From: Pseudomonas sp. Irchel s3h17
GTDB taxonomy: Bacteria; Pseudomonadota; Gammaproteobacteria; Pseudomonadales; Pseudomonadaceae
DNA: 64,000 bases
NCBI RefSeq assembly: GCF_900187505.1
Contig: NZ_FYDL01000007.1
Coordinates: 234,726 to 298,725, forward strand
Reading direction: 5' to 3'
A program made the position numbers and the translations under genes. A model generated the notes under the pieces. That model saw only the letters and a program-made list of their open reading frames with translations, had not been told where the DNA came from and made no database searches. This document shows positions 11,257 to 21,500 of the stretch, piece after piece (within the stretch, counting starts at the first letter, position 1; each line of letters begins with the position of its first letter).

Positions 11257-13548
11257 ATGTCGTATCGCGTATTCATCAGCCTCGTTGTGCTGTTTATCAG
11301 CACGGGCGCCACAGCACAGGGAGCGGTGCCGGCGATCTCCTATACCCGCGACATCCAGCCGATCTTCACGGAAAAATGCGTGGCGTGCCATGCCTGCTAC
11401 GACGCCGCCTGTCAGCTCAACCTGGGCAGTGGCGAGGGCGCGGCACGGGGGGCGAGCAAGACGCCGGTCTACGCCGGCGATCGCAGCAAGGCGTCGGCCC
11501 CGACCCGCCTGTACTATGACGCGTTTGGCAAGGCTGCCTGGCAGCGCAAGGACTTCTACTCGGTACTCGATGCCCAGGGCAGCCAGGCCGGGCTGATGGC
11601 ACGCATGCTGGAACTGGGGCACCAGACCCCCTTGCAACTCAACGCCAAGCTGCCGGAAGACATCGTTCTGGGCCTGAACCGGGCCAACATGTGTTCGCAG
11701 ACCGGCGAATTCGACGGCTATGCCAAAGAGCACCCGAAAGAGGGCATGCCCCTGGCCGTGACCGGCTTGACCAGCCAGCAGTACCAGACCCTGCAGCGCT
11801 GGCTGGCCTCGGGTGCGCCCATCGATGAGCAAGGGCTGGCGCCCAGCGCGCGGGAAGCCTTGCAGATCGTGCAATGGGAAAACCTGCTCAATGCCCCGGG
11901 GGCTCGCGAAAGCCTGGTGGCGCGCTGGCTGTTCGAGCACCTGTTCCTCGCGCACCTGTATTTCAAGGAGGGCGAACAGGGGCACTTCTTCCAGTGGGTA
12001 CGCTCACGCACGCCGACCGGCCAGCCCATCGACCTGATCAACAGCCGCCGCCCCAACGACGATCCGGGTACCCAGGTGTATTACCGCCTGTGGCCGGTGC
12101 AAGGGGTGATCGTGCACAAGACCCACATCACCTACCCACTGAGCCCGGCGAAAATGGCCCGGATCAAGAGCCTGTTCTATAGCGGCAACTGGCAGGTCGA
12201 CGCCTTGCCCGGTTACGGGCCGGAGCGCCGTGCCAATCCGTTCCAGACGTTCCAGGCGATCCCGGCACAAGCGCGTTATCAGTTCATGCTCGATAACGCC
12301 GAGTACTTCGTGCGCACCTTTATTCGCGGGCCGGTGTGTCGCGGGCAGATCGCAACCGATGTGATCCGCGATAACTTCTGGGCCTTGTTCCAGGCCCCCG
12401 AGCATGATCTGTACATCGTCGATCCGAACTACCAGGCGCAAGCCACGCCATTGCTGGCCATGCCCGGTCAGAACGACGACGTGGGCAGCGTGCTGAGCCT
12501 GTGGCACGCCTACCGCGACAAGCGCAACGAGTACGAAGCCCTGCGCCGCGACAACTACGCCGATGCACCCGCGCCCAGCTGGTCGAGCTTGTGGGCGGGC
12601 AATGACAACGCCTTGCTGAGCATCTTCCGCCATTTCGACAGCGCCTCGGTGACCAAGGGCCTGATCGGCGACGTGCCGCAAACGATGTGGCTGTTCGATT
12701 TTCCGCTGCTGGAGCGCACCTATTATCAGTTGGCGGTGAATTTCGATGTGTTCGGCAATGTCTCCCATCAGGCGCAGACCCGACTGTATTTCGACCTGAT
12801 CCGCAACGGCGCCGAGCAGAACTTCCTGCGCTTGATGCCGGCTGATTCGCGTGACGGTTACCTGGACGATTGGTACCAGAACAGCGGCCAGTTGAAGTTG
12901 TGGCTGGATTACGAAAGCATCGACGACGATACGCCGACGGCCTTGAAGCTCGATGACAAAGACCCCAAGCGCGATTTTGCCAATCAATTGCTGGCCCGCT
13001 ATGGCGACCTGAACGCCCGGCCCGACCCGATCAACCGCTGCAACGGTGCCTACTGCTCACGGCCCAACATCGACCCGGCCCTGCAGGGGGCCGAACAGGC
13101 GTTGAGCCGCCTGACATCGCGCCCGGCGGCCGGCCTCAAGGTCATCGACCTGCTCCCCGAAGCGACCATGCTGCGCATTGAAACCGCCAGCGGCAAACGC
13201 GAGGTCTACAGCCTGCTGCGCAACCGCGCCCACAGCAACGTCGCATTCATGGTCGGCGAAGCGCTGCGCTATCAGCCGGGCATGGACACGCTGACCCTCT
13301 ATCCCGGGGTACTCAGCAGCTACCCCAACTTCATGTTCAACATTCCGGCCCGGGAAGTACCGGAGTTCGTCGAAGATATGGAATACGCCAAGGATACCCA
13401 GCGCTTCGAGAGAATCGTCGGGCGCTGGGGGATTCGTCGCAGTCACCCGCTGTTCTGGGTGTATTTCCATGACTTGAGCCGCTACATCCACGAAACCGAC
13501 CCGGTGGAAGAGGGTGTGCTGGACATGAACCGCTTCGAAAACCTCTGA
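11257..13548 (+). CDS. cti: Fatty acid cis/trans isomerase
   Basis: 763 residues from ATG 11257. A signal peptide (residues 1-20) precedes SYTRDIQPIFTEKCVACHAC, where CVACH (41-45) is the single c-type haem motif that defines Cti. The enzyme acts in the periplasm and turns cis-unsaturated membrane fatty acids into trans forms, stiffening the membrane under solvent or heat stress. Family length and the rest of the sequence fit. The upstream start at 11167 is rejected because it lacks the signal peptide. It is divergent from metH. Confidence 0.93.
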   Translation: MSYRVFISLVVLFISTGATAQGAVPAISYTRDIQPIFTEKCVACHACYDAACQLNLGSGEGAARGASKTPVYAGDRSKASAPTRLYYDAFGKAAWQRKDFYSVLDAQGSQAGLMARMLELGHQTPLQLNAKLPEDIVLGLNRANMCSQTGEFDGYAKEHPKEGMPLAVTGLTSQQYQTLQRWLASGAPIDEQGLAPSAREALQIVQWENLLNAPGARESLVARWLFEHLFLAHLYFKEGEQGHFFQWVRSRTPTGQPIDLINSRRPNDDPGTQVYYRLWPVQGVIVHKTHITYPLSPAKMARIKSLFYSGNWQVDALPGYGPERRANPFQTFQAIPAQARYQFMLDNAEYFVRTFIRGPVCRGQIATDVIRDNFWALFQAPEHDLYIVDPNYQAQATPLLAMPGQNDDVGSVLSLWHAYRDKRNEYEALRRDNYADAPAPSWSSLWAGNDNALLSIFRHFDSASVTKGLIGDVPQTMWLFDFPLLERTYYQLAVNFDVFGNVSHQAQTRLYFDLIRNGAEQNFLRLMPADSRDGYLDDWYQNSGQLKLWLDYESIDDDTPTALKLDDKDPKRDFANQLLARYGDLNARPDPINRCNGAYCSRPNIDPALQGAEQALSRLTSRPAAGLKVIDLLPEATMLRIETASGKREVYSLLRNRAHSNVAFMVGEALRYQPGMDTLTLYPGVLSSYPNFMFNIPAREVPEFVEDMEYAKDTQRFERIVGRWGIRRSHPLFWVYFHDLSRYIHETDPVEEGVLDMNRFENL

Positions 13549-13625
13549 CCGGCCTTTGATCAGGGGAACCCGGGGGCGCTTGCATTCGCAGGAAGGCAGC
13601 GCTTCTTTCCCGACAGAAATACTAG

Positions 13626-14267
<642 letters not shown>

Positions 14268-14300
14268 TAAGGTGTTCGCTGCGAGATTGAAAAACGGCGC

Positions 14301-14432
14301 TGTGGCGAGGGAGCTTGCTCCCGCTCGATTGCGAAGCAGTCGCCTACCTGCCGATGCATTTTCCCGTGATGAATGCGTTGGCAGGTCTTGGGGCCGCGTT
14401 GCGGTCCAGCGGGAGCAAGCTCCCTCGCCACA
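14301..14432. repeat. REPIN (two facing REP sequences)
   Basis: Half-site TGTGGCGAGGGAGCTTGCTC at the left and its inverted copy GGGAGCAAGCTCCCTCGCCA at the right, separated by about 90 bp. It lies between the convergent nfuA and cobM genes, ending 6 bases from the cobM stop codon. Confidence 0.9.
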
Positions 14433-14438
14433 GGTGCT

Positions 14439-15185
14439 TCAAGGCCTATACAGGTGCGCATGCCCCGCCCGGTACAGCGATGACTCACTGAAGTTGTCGG
14501 CCGCCAGCACCCGTCCCACCAGAATCAGCGCCGTACGCCGAAACCCCTTGGCGTTCACCTTGCCGACGATATCCGTCAGCGTCCCGGTCACCCAATCCTG
14601 ATCCGGCCAACTGGCCCGGTGAACCACCGCGATCGGACAGTCCGCACCGTAGTGGGGCAGCAGCTCGGCGACGATTTTTTCCAGGTGGTTGACCCCCAGG
14701 TGAATCGCCATGGTCGCGCCATGCCGGGCCAGGCTGCTGAACTCTTCGCCCGCCGGCATGGCCGTCTTGTCGGCGTAGCGCGTCAGGATCACGCTTTGCG
14801 AGATGTCCGGTAGCGTCAGCTCGGCCCCCAGCAGTGCGGCACAGGCCGCGGTGGCGGTGACGCCGGGGATGATCTCGAACGGAATCCGCAGCTCGCGCAG
14901 GTAGCGGATCTGCTCGCCGATCGCCCCATACAGGCTGGGGTCGCCGGAATGCACGCGGGCCACATCCTGGCCTTGGGCATGGGCGGTCTTGATCAGCTCG
15001 ATGATCTGTTCCAGGTGCAGTTCGGCGCTGTTGACCACCGTTTCGGCGTGATGGCCGTCAAGAACTGCGGCGGGCACCAGTGAGCCGGCATAGATGATCA
15101 CCGGGCAGCTGCGGATCAGCCGCTGGCCCTTGACGGTGATCAGTTCCGGGTCGCCGGGACCTGCGCCAATGAAGTAGACGGTCAT
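14439..15185 (-). CDS. cobM: Precorrin-4 C11-methyltransferase
   Basis: 248 residues from ATG 15185 (AGGAG upstream). The AdoMet-dependent tetrapyrrole methylase fold is shown by VYFIGAGPGDPELITVKGQR, VVNSAELHLEQI, VHSGDPSLYGAIGEQIRYL and IPGVTATAACAALLGAELTL. It adds the C-11 methyl group in aerobic corrin ring synthesis. Last gene of a minus-strand unit headed by cbtB under a cobalamin riboswitch; an 80-bp gap separates it from cobE. Confidence 0.95.
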   Translation of the reverse strand: MTVYFIGAGPGDPELITVKGQRLIRSCPVIIYAGSLVPAAVLDGHHAETVVNSAELHLEQIIELIKTAHAQGQDVARVHSGDPSLYGAIGEQIRYLRELRIPFEIIPGVTATAACAALLGAELTLPDISQSVILTRYADKTAMPAGEEFSSLARHGATMAIHLGVNHLEKIVAELLPHYGADCPIAVVHRASWPDQDWVTGTLTDIVGKVNAKGFRRTALILVGRVLAADNFSESSLYRAGHAHLYRP

Positions 15186-15265
15186 GGCCGGCTCCTGAGA
15201 AAAAGGGGTCAAGGCAGGCTTCAGATGAAGTTTGCTCATGATCGAAGGGGCGATTATCGGGGATT

Positions 15266-15679
15266 TTACGCAGCGCAGGCCAATGCAAAGGTCGCCTGGG
15301 CGTATTTTTGTCGGCAGATCAGCAGTCTGGCCGGGGCCTGGGCCAGGTGTTCGGCCAGGGCCAGCGCGGCACTTTCGGCGACGCCATAACAGCCGGTGCG
15401 CTCAAAAGCGATTTCCGAGTGGTGGCTCAGTTGCGGGTGGTAGCCGGCCAACTGTTCGCTGCTGAAGTATGTCATCGGCAATCCCAGCTGCGCGGCCAAC
15501 TCGATCAGCCCCGGCTCATCCCGCTTCAGGTCGATGCTGGCCAGGGCCTTGATCGCCTGCAACTGGATGTGATGAGCCTCCAGTGCCTGGTCGAGCAATG
15601 CGCGCAGCGTACTCGCCGGGCAGCCACGCTGGCAGCCCAGGCCAACCACCAGGGTCGGCGCTGCGCGGTTTTCACTCAT
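15266..15679 (-). CDS. cobE: CobE (CbiG C-terminal-like) cobalamin biosynthesis protein
   Basis: 137 residues with VVGLGCQRGCPASTLRALLD near the start and SIDLKRDEPGLIELAAQLG in the middle, the pattern of CobE and of the C-terminal domain of CbiG. Needed for B12 production in aerobic producers; exact step uncertain. Its start overlaps the cbtA stop by 4 bases, which implies translational coupling. Confidence 0.9.
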   Translation of the reverse strand: MSENRAAPTLVVGLGCQRGCPASTLRALLDQALEAHHIQLQAIKALASIDLKRDEPGLIELAAQLGLPMTYFSSEQLAGYHPQLSHHSEIAFERTGCYGVAESAALALAEHLAQAPARLLICRQKYAQATFALACAA

Positions 15680-16377
15680 GCGTTGTATCGACCTTCGCTT
15701 TTGCGGCGGAACAACCAGGCACTGATCAGGCCCAGGGCCAGCCAGAAAGCCATGTTGGTCAGCTGCGAAGCGATTTTGAATTGGGTCTCCAATGCTTCAG
15801 GCGCCAGCATCGAGTGAACTTCAGGTTGTGGGGCTCCAATGACATGGGGCACAGCCAGAATCGCGGCACCGAGAACTTTCAGCAGCCAGTTTTTGCCAAA
15901 CGCGATCAGGGCGATGCCAGCTGCCGTCGAGGCCGCGGTGCCAATCCACCAGGTTTGCCGTTGCGCCAGGTCGGCAGCGGCGGTGCCCGGCAACTCGGGT
16001 GGTAGGCCGAGCGTCGGGGCGAGGACGAACGTCGCATAGCCGGCCAGGCCCCAGAGCAGACCCTGGGCGGTGCGGCGGGGCGCGCGCAAGGTGTAGAGGC
16101 CGGCCAGCATCAGGGCGAAACCAACAGCCACCACCAGATTACCGCCCGTGGTCGACAGCACACGCTGCCAGCCGTCTTCCGGGGCCCAGGCCTCGGCATC
16201 GTGAGTGTGAGCGGCCACGGCGCCTTCGGCGTGTTCATGCACTTCGGTTGCCGGAGCACTTTCGAAGGTTTCGGCCTGAAGAATCAGTGGTGCGACCCAG
16301 AAGCTTTGCAGCAGGGTGAGTAGCAGGGCGGCCAGCAGCCCGGAGAAGCCTGCGGTTTGCGCGATTCGCTTGATCAT
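15676..16377 (-). CDS. cbtA: Cobalt transporter subunit CbtA
   Basis: 233 residues from ATG 16377. It has about five membrane helices, a luminal histidine-rich loop (HEHAEGAVAAHTHDAEAW, about residues 45-65) that may bind cobalt, and the conserved APTLGLPPELPGTAAADL. CbtAB is the family of predicted cobalt importers found downstream of cobalamin riboswitches. Second in the unit cbtB-cbtA-cobE. ATG 16377 is chosen over upstream starts because it begins directly with the first membrane helix (MIKRIAQTAGFSGLLAALLL). Confidence 0.9.
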   Translation of the reverse strand: MIKRIAQTAGFSGLLAALLLTLLQSFWVAPLILQAETFESAPATEVHEHAEGAVAAHTHDAEAWAPEDGWQRVLSTTGGNLVVAVGFALMLAGLYTLRAPRRTAQGLLWGLAGYATFVLAPTLGLPPELPGTAAADLAQRQTWWIGTAASTAAGIALIAFGKNWLLKVLGAAILAVPHVIGAPQPEVHSMLAPEALETQFKIASQLTNMAFWLALGLISAWLFRRKSEGRYNA

Positions 16378-16388
16378 GTCGGCAGGTC

Positions 16389-16580
16389 TCAATGGCACGG
16401 GAAGGCGGCGCTGTGACGGGTATCGTGGGCCGCGTTGTGCACCGCTTCGATGTGCGAGAAACCGGCGAAGTACACCAGGCACGCGCCCAGGATCGAGACG
16501 CTGACAGCGACAACGAGGCGTTGGCTCAGGGTGGTCGTGGTGCTGGCGGTGGCGTGGCGAGTGTTGCTGATGATCGACAT
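16389..16580 (-). CDS. cbtB: Cobalt transporter subunit CbtB
   Basis: 63 residues with one membrane helix (about residues 20-40) and the C-terminal HNAAHDTRHSAAFPCH, whose histidines and cysteine are the conserved metal-binding end of CbtB. It precedes cbtA by 11 bases and is the first gene after the minus-strand cobalamin riboswitch. Confidence 0.9.
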   Translation of the reverse strand: MSIISNTRHATASTTTTLSQRLVVAVSVSILGACLVYFAGFSHIEAVHNAAHDTRHSAAFPCH

Positions 16581-16687
16581 GGCGCTTCCCTCTGGTCAGT
16601 CAGGGGTGAATCGAGCGCATGAAAACCCCGCGAGCCGGGCACGCAGAGGCTAAAACAGCGCCCGCCCACCGCGGGTTTGTTATCTAT

Positions 16688-16887
16688 GTGTTGCGGGCCG
16701 GTCTCCGGGCTCACGAGGGGTTGGCAATCGCCACACCAGCAAGCATCACCTTCCCATGCCGCAGTGGCACAGTGGATCTGATGCTTCGCTCGCTTACCGT
16801 TGCGGGGGCAGCACCGGACTGACATGGCTTGGAGTAAAGCACATGATTCACCGGTTTCCCGTTTCACCCTGTGAAGGGCACCCGTAA
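16688..16887 (-). promoter_or_regulatory. Cobalamin riboswitch controlling cbtB-cbtA-cobE(-cobM)
   Basis: On the minus strand the conserved core is present in order: GGTGAAACGGGAAACCGGTG, GCTGCCCCCGCAACGGTAAG, GCCACTGCGGCATGGGAAGG, and the distal CCCGGAGACCGGCC block. It ends about 110 bases before cbtB. B12 binding is expected to shut off cobalt uptake and the cob genes behind it. Confidence 0.92.
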
Positions 16888-16958
16888 CAAGGCGTGTAGG
16901 AGAGCATGGGCGGGGGATTCGCGTCAATTGGCAAGCGTTCTCAAGCGCGGCCGAACCC

Positions 16959-17094
16959 TGTGGCGAGGGAGCTTGCTCCCGCTCGGCCGGTCCGCGTTCG
17001 GGGCGAAGCCGTCGCAAGTCCGGTGGATGTGGTGTACCAGAAAGAACCCAGAGGGCCGCTTTGCGACCCAGCGGGAGCAAGCTCCCTCGCCACA
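16959..17094. repeat. REPIN between the two cobalamin riboswitches
   Basis: Left half TGTGGCGAGGGAGCTTGCTC and inverted right half GGGAGCAAGCTCCCTCGCCA with about 90 bp between. It fills most of the space between the two divergent riboswitch leaders. Confidence 0.9.
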
Positions 17095-17154
17095 GTGCAT
17101 CGCAATCAACCTGTGAACATTGACCCGCCCCCGCACCATGCGTAGCCTTGCGCT

Positions 17155-17342
17155 TTCGAGGTTCTTCGGCGCATGCGTCGAAGCTAAGAAGGGAACGCGG
17201 TCAATGCCGCGGCTGCCCCCGCAACTGTGAACGGTGCTGTTTCTGCCAGGCCACTGCACGCTTGATCCCAAGCGGCGGGAAGGCGCAGAAGCCGCCAGTC
17301 GAAAGACCGGCCCACCGTCAGCCAGGAGACCTGCCTCGACAC
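17155..17342 (+). promoter_or_regulatory. Cobalamin riboswitch controlling cobW-cobN and downstream genes
   Basis: The plus strand shows GGCTGCCCCCGCAACTGTGA (17211-17230), GCCACTGCACG (17250s), GGGAAGGCG (17278-17286) and the B12 box GTCAGCCAGGAGACCTGCC (17317-17335), the classic order. cobW starts about 110 bases further on. B12 should repress this unit. Confidence 0.94.
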
Positions 17343-17451
17343 AGATTCTCACTACAACCGGGCGGGGTGATCCGGTGGCGAACTCTTCCCGCGCGCGTTT
17401 GCGTTGCCGGTTCTCGTCTCGTATGCCCGCCACCTAGCCAAAGGGCATCCG

Positions 17452-18519
17452 ATGAAAACACTGGCCAAACTCCCCGTCACCATCGTTACCGGTTTCCTCG
17501 GCTCGGGCAAAACCACCTTGCTGCGGCACATGCTCGATAACGCCCAGGGTCGGCGCATCGCGGTGATCGTCAACGAGTTTGGCGAGCTGGGCATCGACGG
17601 GGAAATCCTCAAGCAGTGCGCCATCGGTTGCACCGAGGAAGAGGCCAGCGGTCGCGTGTATGAACTGGCCAACGGCTGCCTGTGCTGCACCGTCCAGGAG
17701 GAGTTCTTCCCGGTGATGCGCGAGTTGGTGGCCCGTCGCGGCGACCTCGACCACATTCTCATCGAAACCTCGGGCCTGGCCCTGCCAAAACCGTTGGTCC
17801 AGGCCTTCCAGTGGCCGGAAATCCGCAGCGCCTGCACGGTGGACGCCGTGATCACCGTGGTCGACAGCCCGGCCGTGGCCGCCGGCACCTTCGCCGCCTT
17901 CCCGGATCAGGTCGACGCCCAGCGCAAACTGGACCCGAACCTGGACCACGAATCGCCGCTGCACGAACTGTTCGCCGACCAACTGGCCAGCGCCGACCTG
18001 GTGATCCTCAACAAGGCCGACCTGATCAACCCCGCCGACCTGGCCCGCGTGCGCCTGGAAGTCGCCGAAGAGCTACCGCCAGCGGTGAAGATCATCGAGG
18101 CCAGCAGCGGTCGCCTGCCGCTGGACGTGCTGATCGGCCTGGGTGCAGGCTCCGAAGAGCGCATCGACAGTCGTCACAGCCATCACGATCACCATCACGA
18201 CGGTGCTGACCATGATGACCACGATCACGACGCCTTCGATTCAATCTCCATCGAACTGCCGCAAACCGACGAAAGCCTGCTGCTGGATGCCTTGACCCAA
18301 CTGGTGGTCCAGCACGGCATCCTGCGGGTCAAGGGTTTCGCGGCGATCCCGAACAAGCCGATGCGGCTGCTGATCCAGGGCGTGGGCAGCCGTTTCGACA
18401 AGCACTTCGACCGCCAGTGGGGCGCCGATGAAGCGCGCACCACGCGCCTGGTGCTGATCGGCCAGGCGCTGGACGCGGCCTTGCTCGAAGCGCAACTGCG
18501 CGCCGCGCTCAGCGTTTAA
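17452..18519 (+). CDS. cobW: CobW GTP-binding metallochaperone for cobalamin synthesis
   Basis: 355 residues from ATG 17452 (AAGGGC upstream). The GTPase core has the P-loop TGFLGSGKTTLL, the metal-binding GCLCC (in ELANGCLCCTVQEEF), ILIETSGLALP, and NKADLI. A histidine-rich stretch (about residues 240-262) and the C-terminal CobW_C domain follow. It is thought to deliver cobalt for insertion by the chelatase. Three bases separate it from cobN. Confidence 0.95.
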   Translation: MKTLAKLPVTIVTGFLGSGKTTLLRHMLDNAQGRRIAVIVNEFGELGIDGEILKQCAIGCTEEEASGRVYELANGCLCCTVQEEFFPVMRELVARRGDLDHILIETSGLALPKPLVQAFQWPEIRSACTVDAVITVVDSPAVAAGTFAAFPDQVDAQRKLDPNLDHESPLHELFADQLASADLVILNKADLINPADLARVRLEVAEELPPAVKIIEASSGRLPLDVLIGLGAGSEERIDSRHSHHDHHHDGADHDDHDHDAFDSISIELPQTDESLLLDALTQLVVQHGILRVKGFAAIPNKPMRLLIQGVGSRFDKHFDRQWGADEARTTRLVLIGQALDAALLEAQLRAALSV

Positions 18520-18522
18520 CCC

Positions 18523-21500
18523 ATGCACCTGCTCAGGACCCAGCCTGGCGGTTTCGTCGCCGATGACAACATTGCCGACCTGGGCCAGACCCCGGCCGAG
18601 CTGGTGATCCTGTGCAGCGGTGATTCCAGCCTGGCACTGCTGGCCGAAGCGGCGCAGCAGCTGCCCGAGGACTACCCGAGCCTGCGCCTGGCCAACCCGA
18701 TGCAGGTGCAGAATCATGCCTCGGTCGACCTGTATGTCGACCAGGTGCTGCGCCACGCCAAGGTGATTCTGCTCTCGTTGCACGGCGGCATCGCCTATTG
18801 GCGCTATGGCATTCAACGGTTGGTGGAGCTGTCGCAGCGGGGCGTGCAGCTGATTCTGGTGCCGGGCGACGACCGTCCCGACCCGGAACTCAGCGACTTG
18901 AGCAGTGTGCCAGTCGCCGACCGTGAGCGGCTTTGGCACTTCCTGCGCCAGGGCGGCAAAGACAACGCCCTGGACCTCTATCGTTGCCTGGCCAGTCGCT
19001 GGCTGGGCCGTGATTACCCGTGGGCCGAACCGCAGGTTCTGCCGCGCACCGCGCTTTACCATCCGCACAAGAGCAACGCCACCCTGGGCGATTGGCAAGC
19101 CGACTGGCAGGCCGGTCAGCCGGTGGCGGCGGTGCTGTTCTACCGCTCACATTTGCAGGCCGCCAACACCGCCTTCATCGATGTGTTCTGCCAGCGCTTG
19201 CAGGCGGCGGGGCTCAACCCGCTGCCGATCGCGCTGGCCAGCCTGAAAGAGCCCGGCTGCCTGACAGTGGTCGAAGACTGGCTGGACGAGGTGCAGGCCG
19301 CGGTGATTCTCAACACCACCGGGTTCGCCCAATCCAGCCCTGAAGCGCCGCACCTGCGGCCGTTCCGTCGCAACATCCCGGTGATCCAGGCCATCTGCGC
19401 CCAGGACAACGAGCCGGGCTGGCGGGACAGCGAGCAAGGCCTGGGCCCCCGGGACCTGGCCATGCACATTGCCTTGCCGGAACTCGACGGGCGGATCATC
19501 AGCCGCCCCATCAGTTTCAAGGACCTGGCCTGGCGCAGCGAGCGCAGCCAGTCGGACGTGGTCTGCTACCGTGCGCAACCCGAGCGCATGGATTTCGTCG
19601 CCGAGCTGGCGCGGCGCTGGGTCGAGCTGGGACGGGTGGCCAATGGGCACAAACGCATTGCACTGATCCTCGCCAACTACCCGACCCGCGACGGCCGGAT
19701 CGGCAACGGGGTAGGGCTGGACACCCCGGCGGCAGCGCTGAACATCTTGCGGGCGTTGCACGTCGAAGGTTACCCGCTGCCCGCCGACTTGCCGCACAGC
19801 GGTACCGAGTTGATCCAGCAGTTGCTTGGCGGCGTCAGCAATGACCTGGAAACGATCGACCTGCGCCCCTGCCAGCAAAGCCTGGCGCTGGACGACTACC
19901 ACGCGATGTTCAACGCCTTGCCCGAGGCCAATCGCAACGCCGTGCTGGAACGCTGGGGTCCGCCGCAAGGCGATCCGATGTTCCGCGATGGGTGCATGAT
20001 GGTGGCCGGCCTGCGCTTTGGCCTGACCTTTGTCGGCATTCAACCGGCGCGTGGTTATCAGGTTGATCCGAGCGCGGTCTATCACGACCCGGACCTGGTG
20101 CCCCCTCATGGCTACCTGGCGTTCTATTTCTGGTTGCGCAAGGCTTACGGCGCCCACGCCCTGATCCATGTGGGCAAGCACGGCAACCTGGAATGGCTGC
20201 CGGGCAAGGGGGTGGGGTTGTCCGAGAGCTGCTGGCCGGATGCATTGCTGGGGCCGCTGCCGAATATCTACCCGTTCATCGTCAACGACCCGGGCGAAGG
20301 TGCCCAGGCCAAGCGCCGTACCCAGGCGGTGATCATCGATCACCTGATGCCGCCCCTGACCCGTGCCGAAACCTACGGCCCGCTGCGCAATCTGGAGCTA
20401 TTGGCCGACGAGTATTACGAAGCCCAATTGCTCGACCCGCGTCGCGCGCGGGAGCTGCAACGGGACATCCTCAAGCTGGTGCGTGAAACCCATATCGACC
20501 GCGAACTGCAACTGGACGAGCGACTCGACGGCGAGGCGGATGCCGCGATCTGGTTACCGCGCCTGGACACCTATTTGTGCGACCTGAAAGAGTCGCAGAT
20601 TCGCGATGGCCTGCATGTGTTCGGCGAGTCGCCGGGTGGGCGTCTGCGGATCGACACCTTGTTGGCCTTGCTGCGCATTCCGCGCGGCGACGGGCGGGGT
20701 GCGCAGTCGAGTCTGTTGCGCGCCCTGGCCAAGGCCTTCGCCCTGGGTTTTGACCCACTCGATTGCGAGTTGTCCGATCCGTGGACCGGTCCCCGGCCGG
20801 CTGCCTTGCTGAGCCTGAGTGACGAGGTGTGGCGCACGGCAGGCGACACGCGCGAACGCCTTGAGTGGTTCGCTGCGCAGTTGATCGAACAGGCCCTGGG
20901 GGCTGACGTGCCGTCGTTGGATCAACCCGGATGGACTGAGGTCGCTGCAATCATCGACAGCCTGCGCCAAGTGGTCGCGCCGCGTCTGGATGCCTGCGGC
21001 CCGGCGGAAATGCGCGGCTTGCTGGATGCCCTGGCGGGGCGTTTTGTCCCGGCCGGCCCTAGCGGCGCGCCGAGTCGCGGGCGCCTGGATGTGCTGCCCA
21101 CCGGCCGCAACTTTTACTCGGTGGACGTGCGCAACCTGCCGACCACCACCGCCTGGCGTATCGGTTTTCAGTCGGCCAGCCTGATTCTCGAGCGGCACCT
21201 GCAGGACCACGGCGATCATTTGCGCCAGTTGGGGCTGTCAGTCTGGGGCACGGCGACCATGCGCACCGGGGGCGATGATATCGCCCAGGCGATGGCGCTG
21301 ATGGGCGTACGCCCGGTGTGGGCCACGGGCAGCCAGCGGGTCGACGATTTCGAAATACTGCCCTTGAGCCTGCTGGACCGGCCACGGGTGGACGTGACCT
21401 TGCGGGTGTCCGGGTTCTTCCGCGATGCCTTCGCCAACCTGATCCGGCTGTTCGACGCCGCCGTGCAAGCGGTGGCCGCGCTGGATGAGCCCGACGACAT

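Noticed and set aside
11107..11985. A 292-codon minus-strand frame upstream of metH
   Set aside because: Antisense of cti; no ribosome-binding site or recognisable family.
14272..14601. A plus-strand frame over the REPIN and cobM end
   Set aside because: Encoded by the REP palindromes and the antisense of cobM.
16526..17080. A 184-codon minus-strand frame upstream of cbtB
   Set aside because: It covers the cobalamin riboswitch and a REPIN, both structured non-coding elements.
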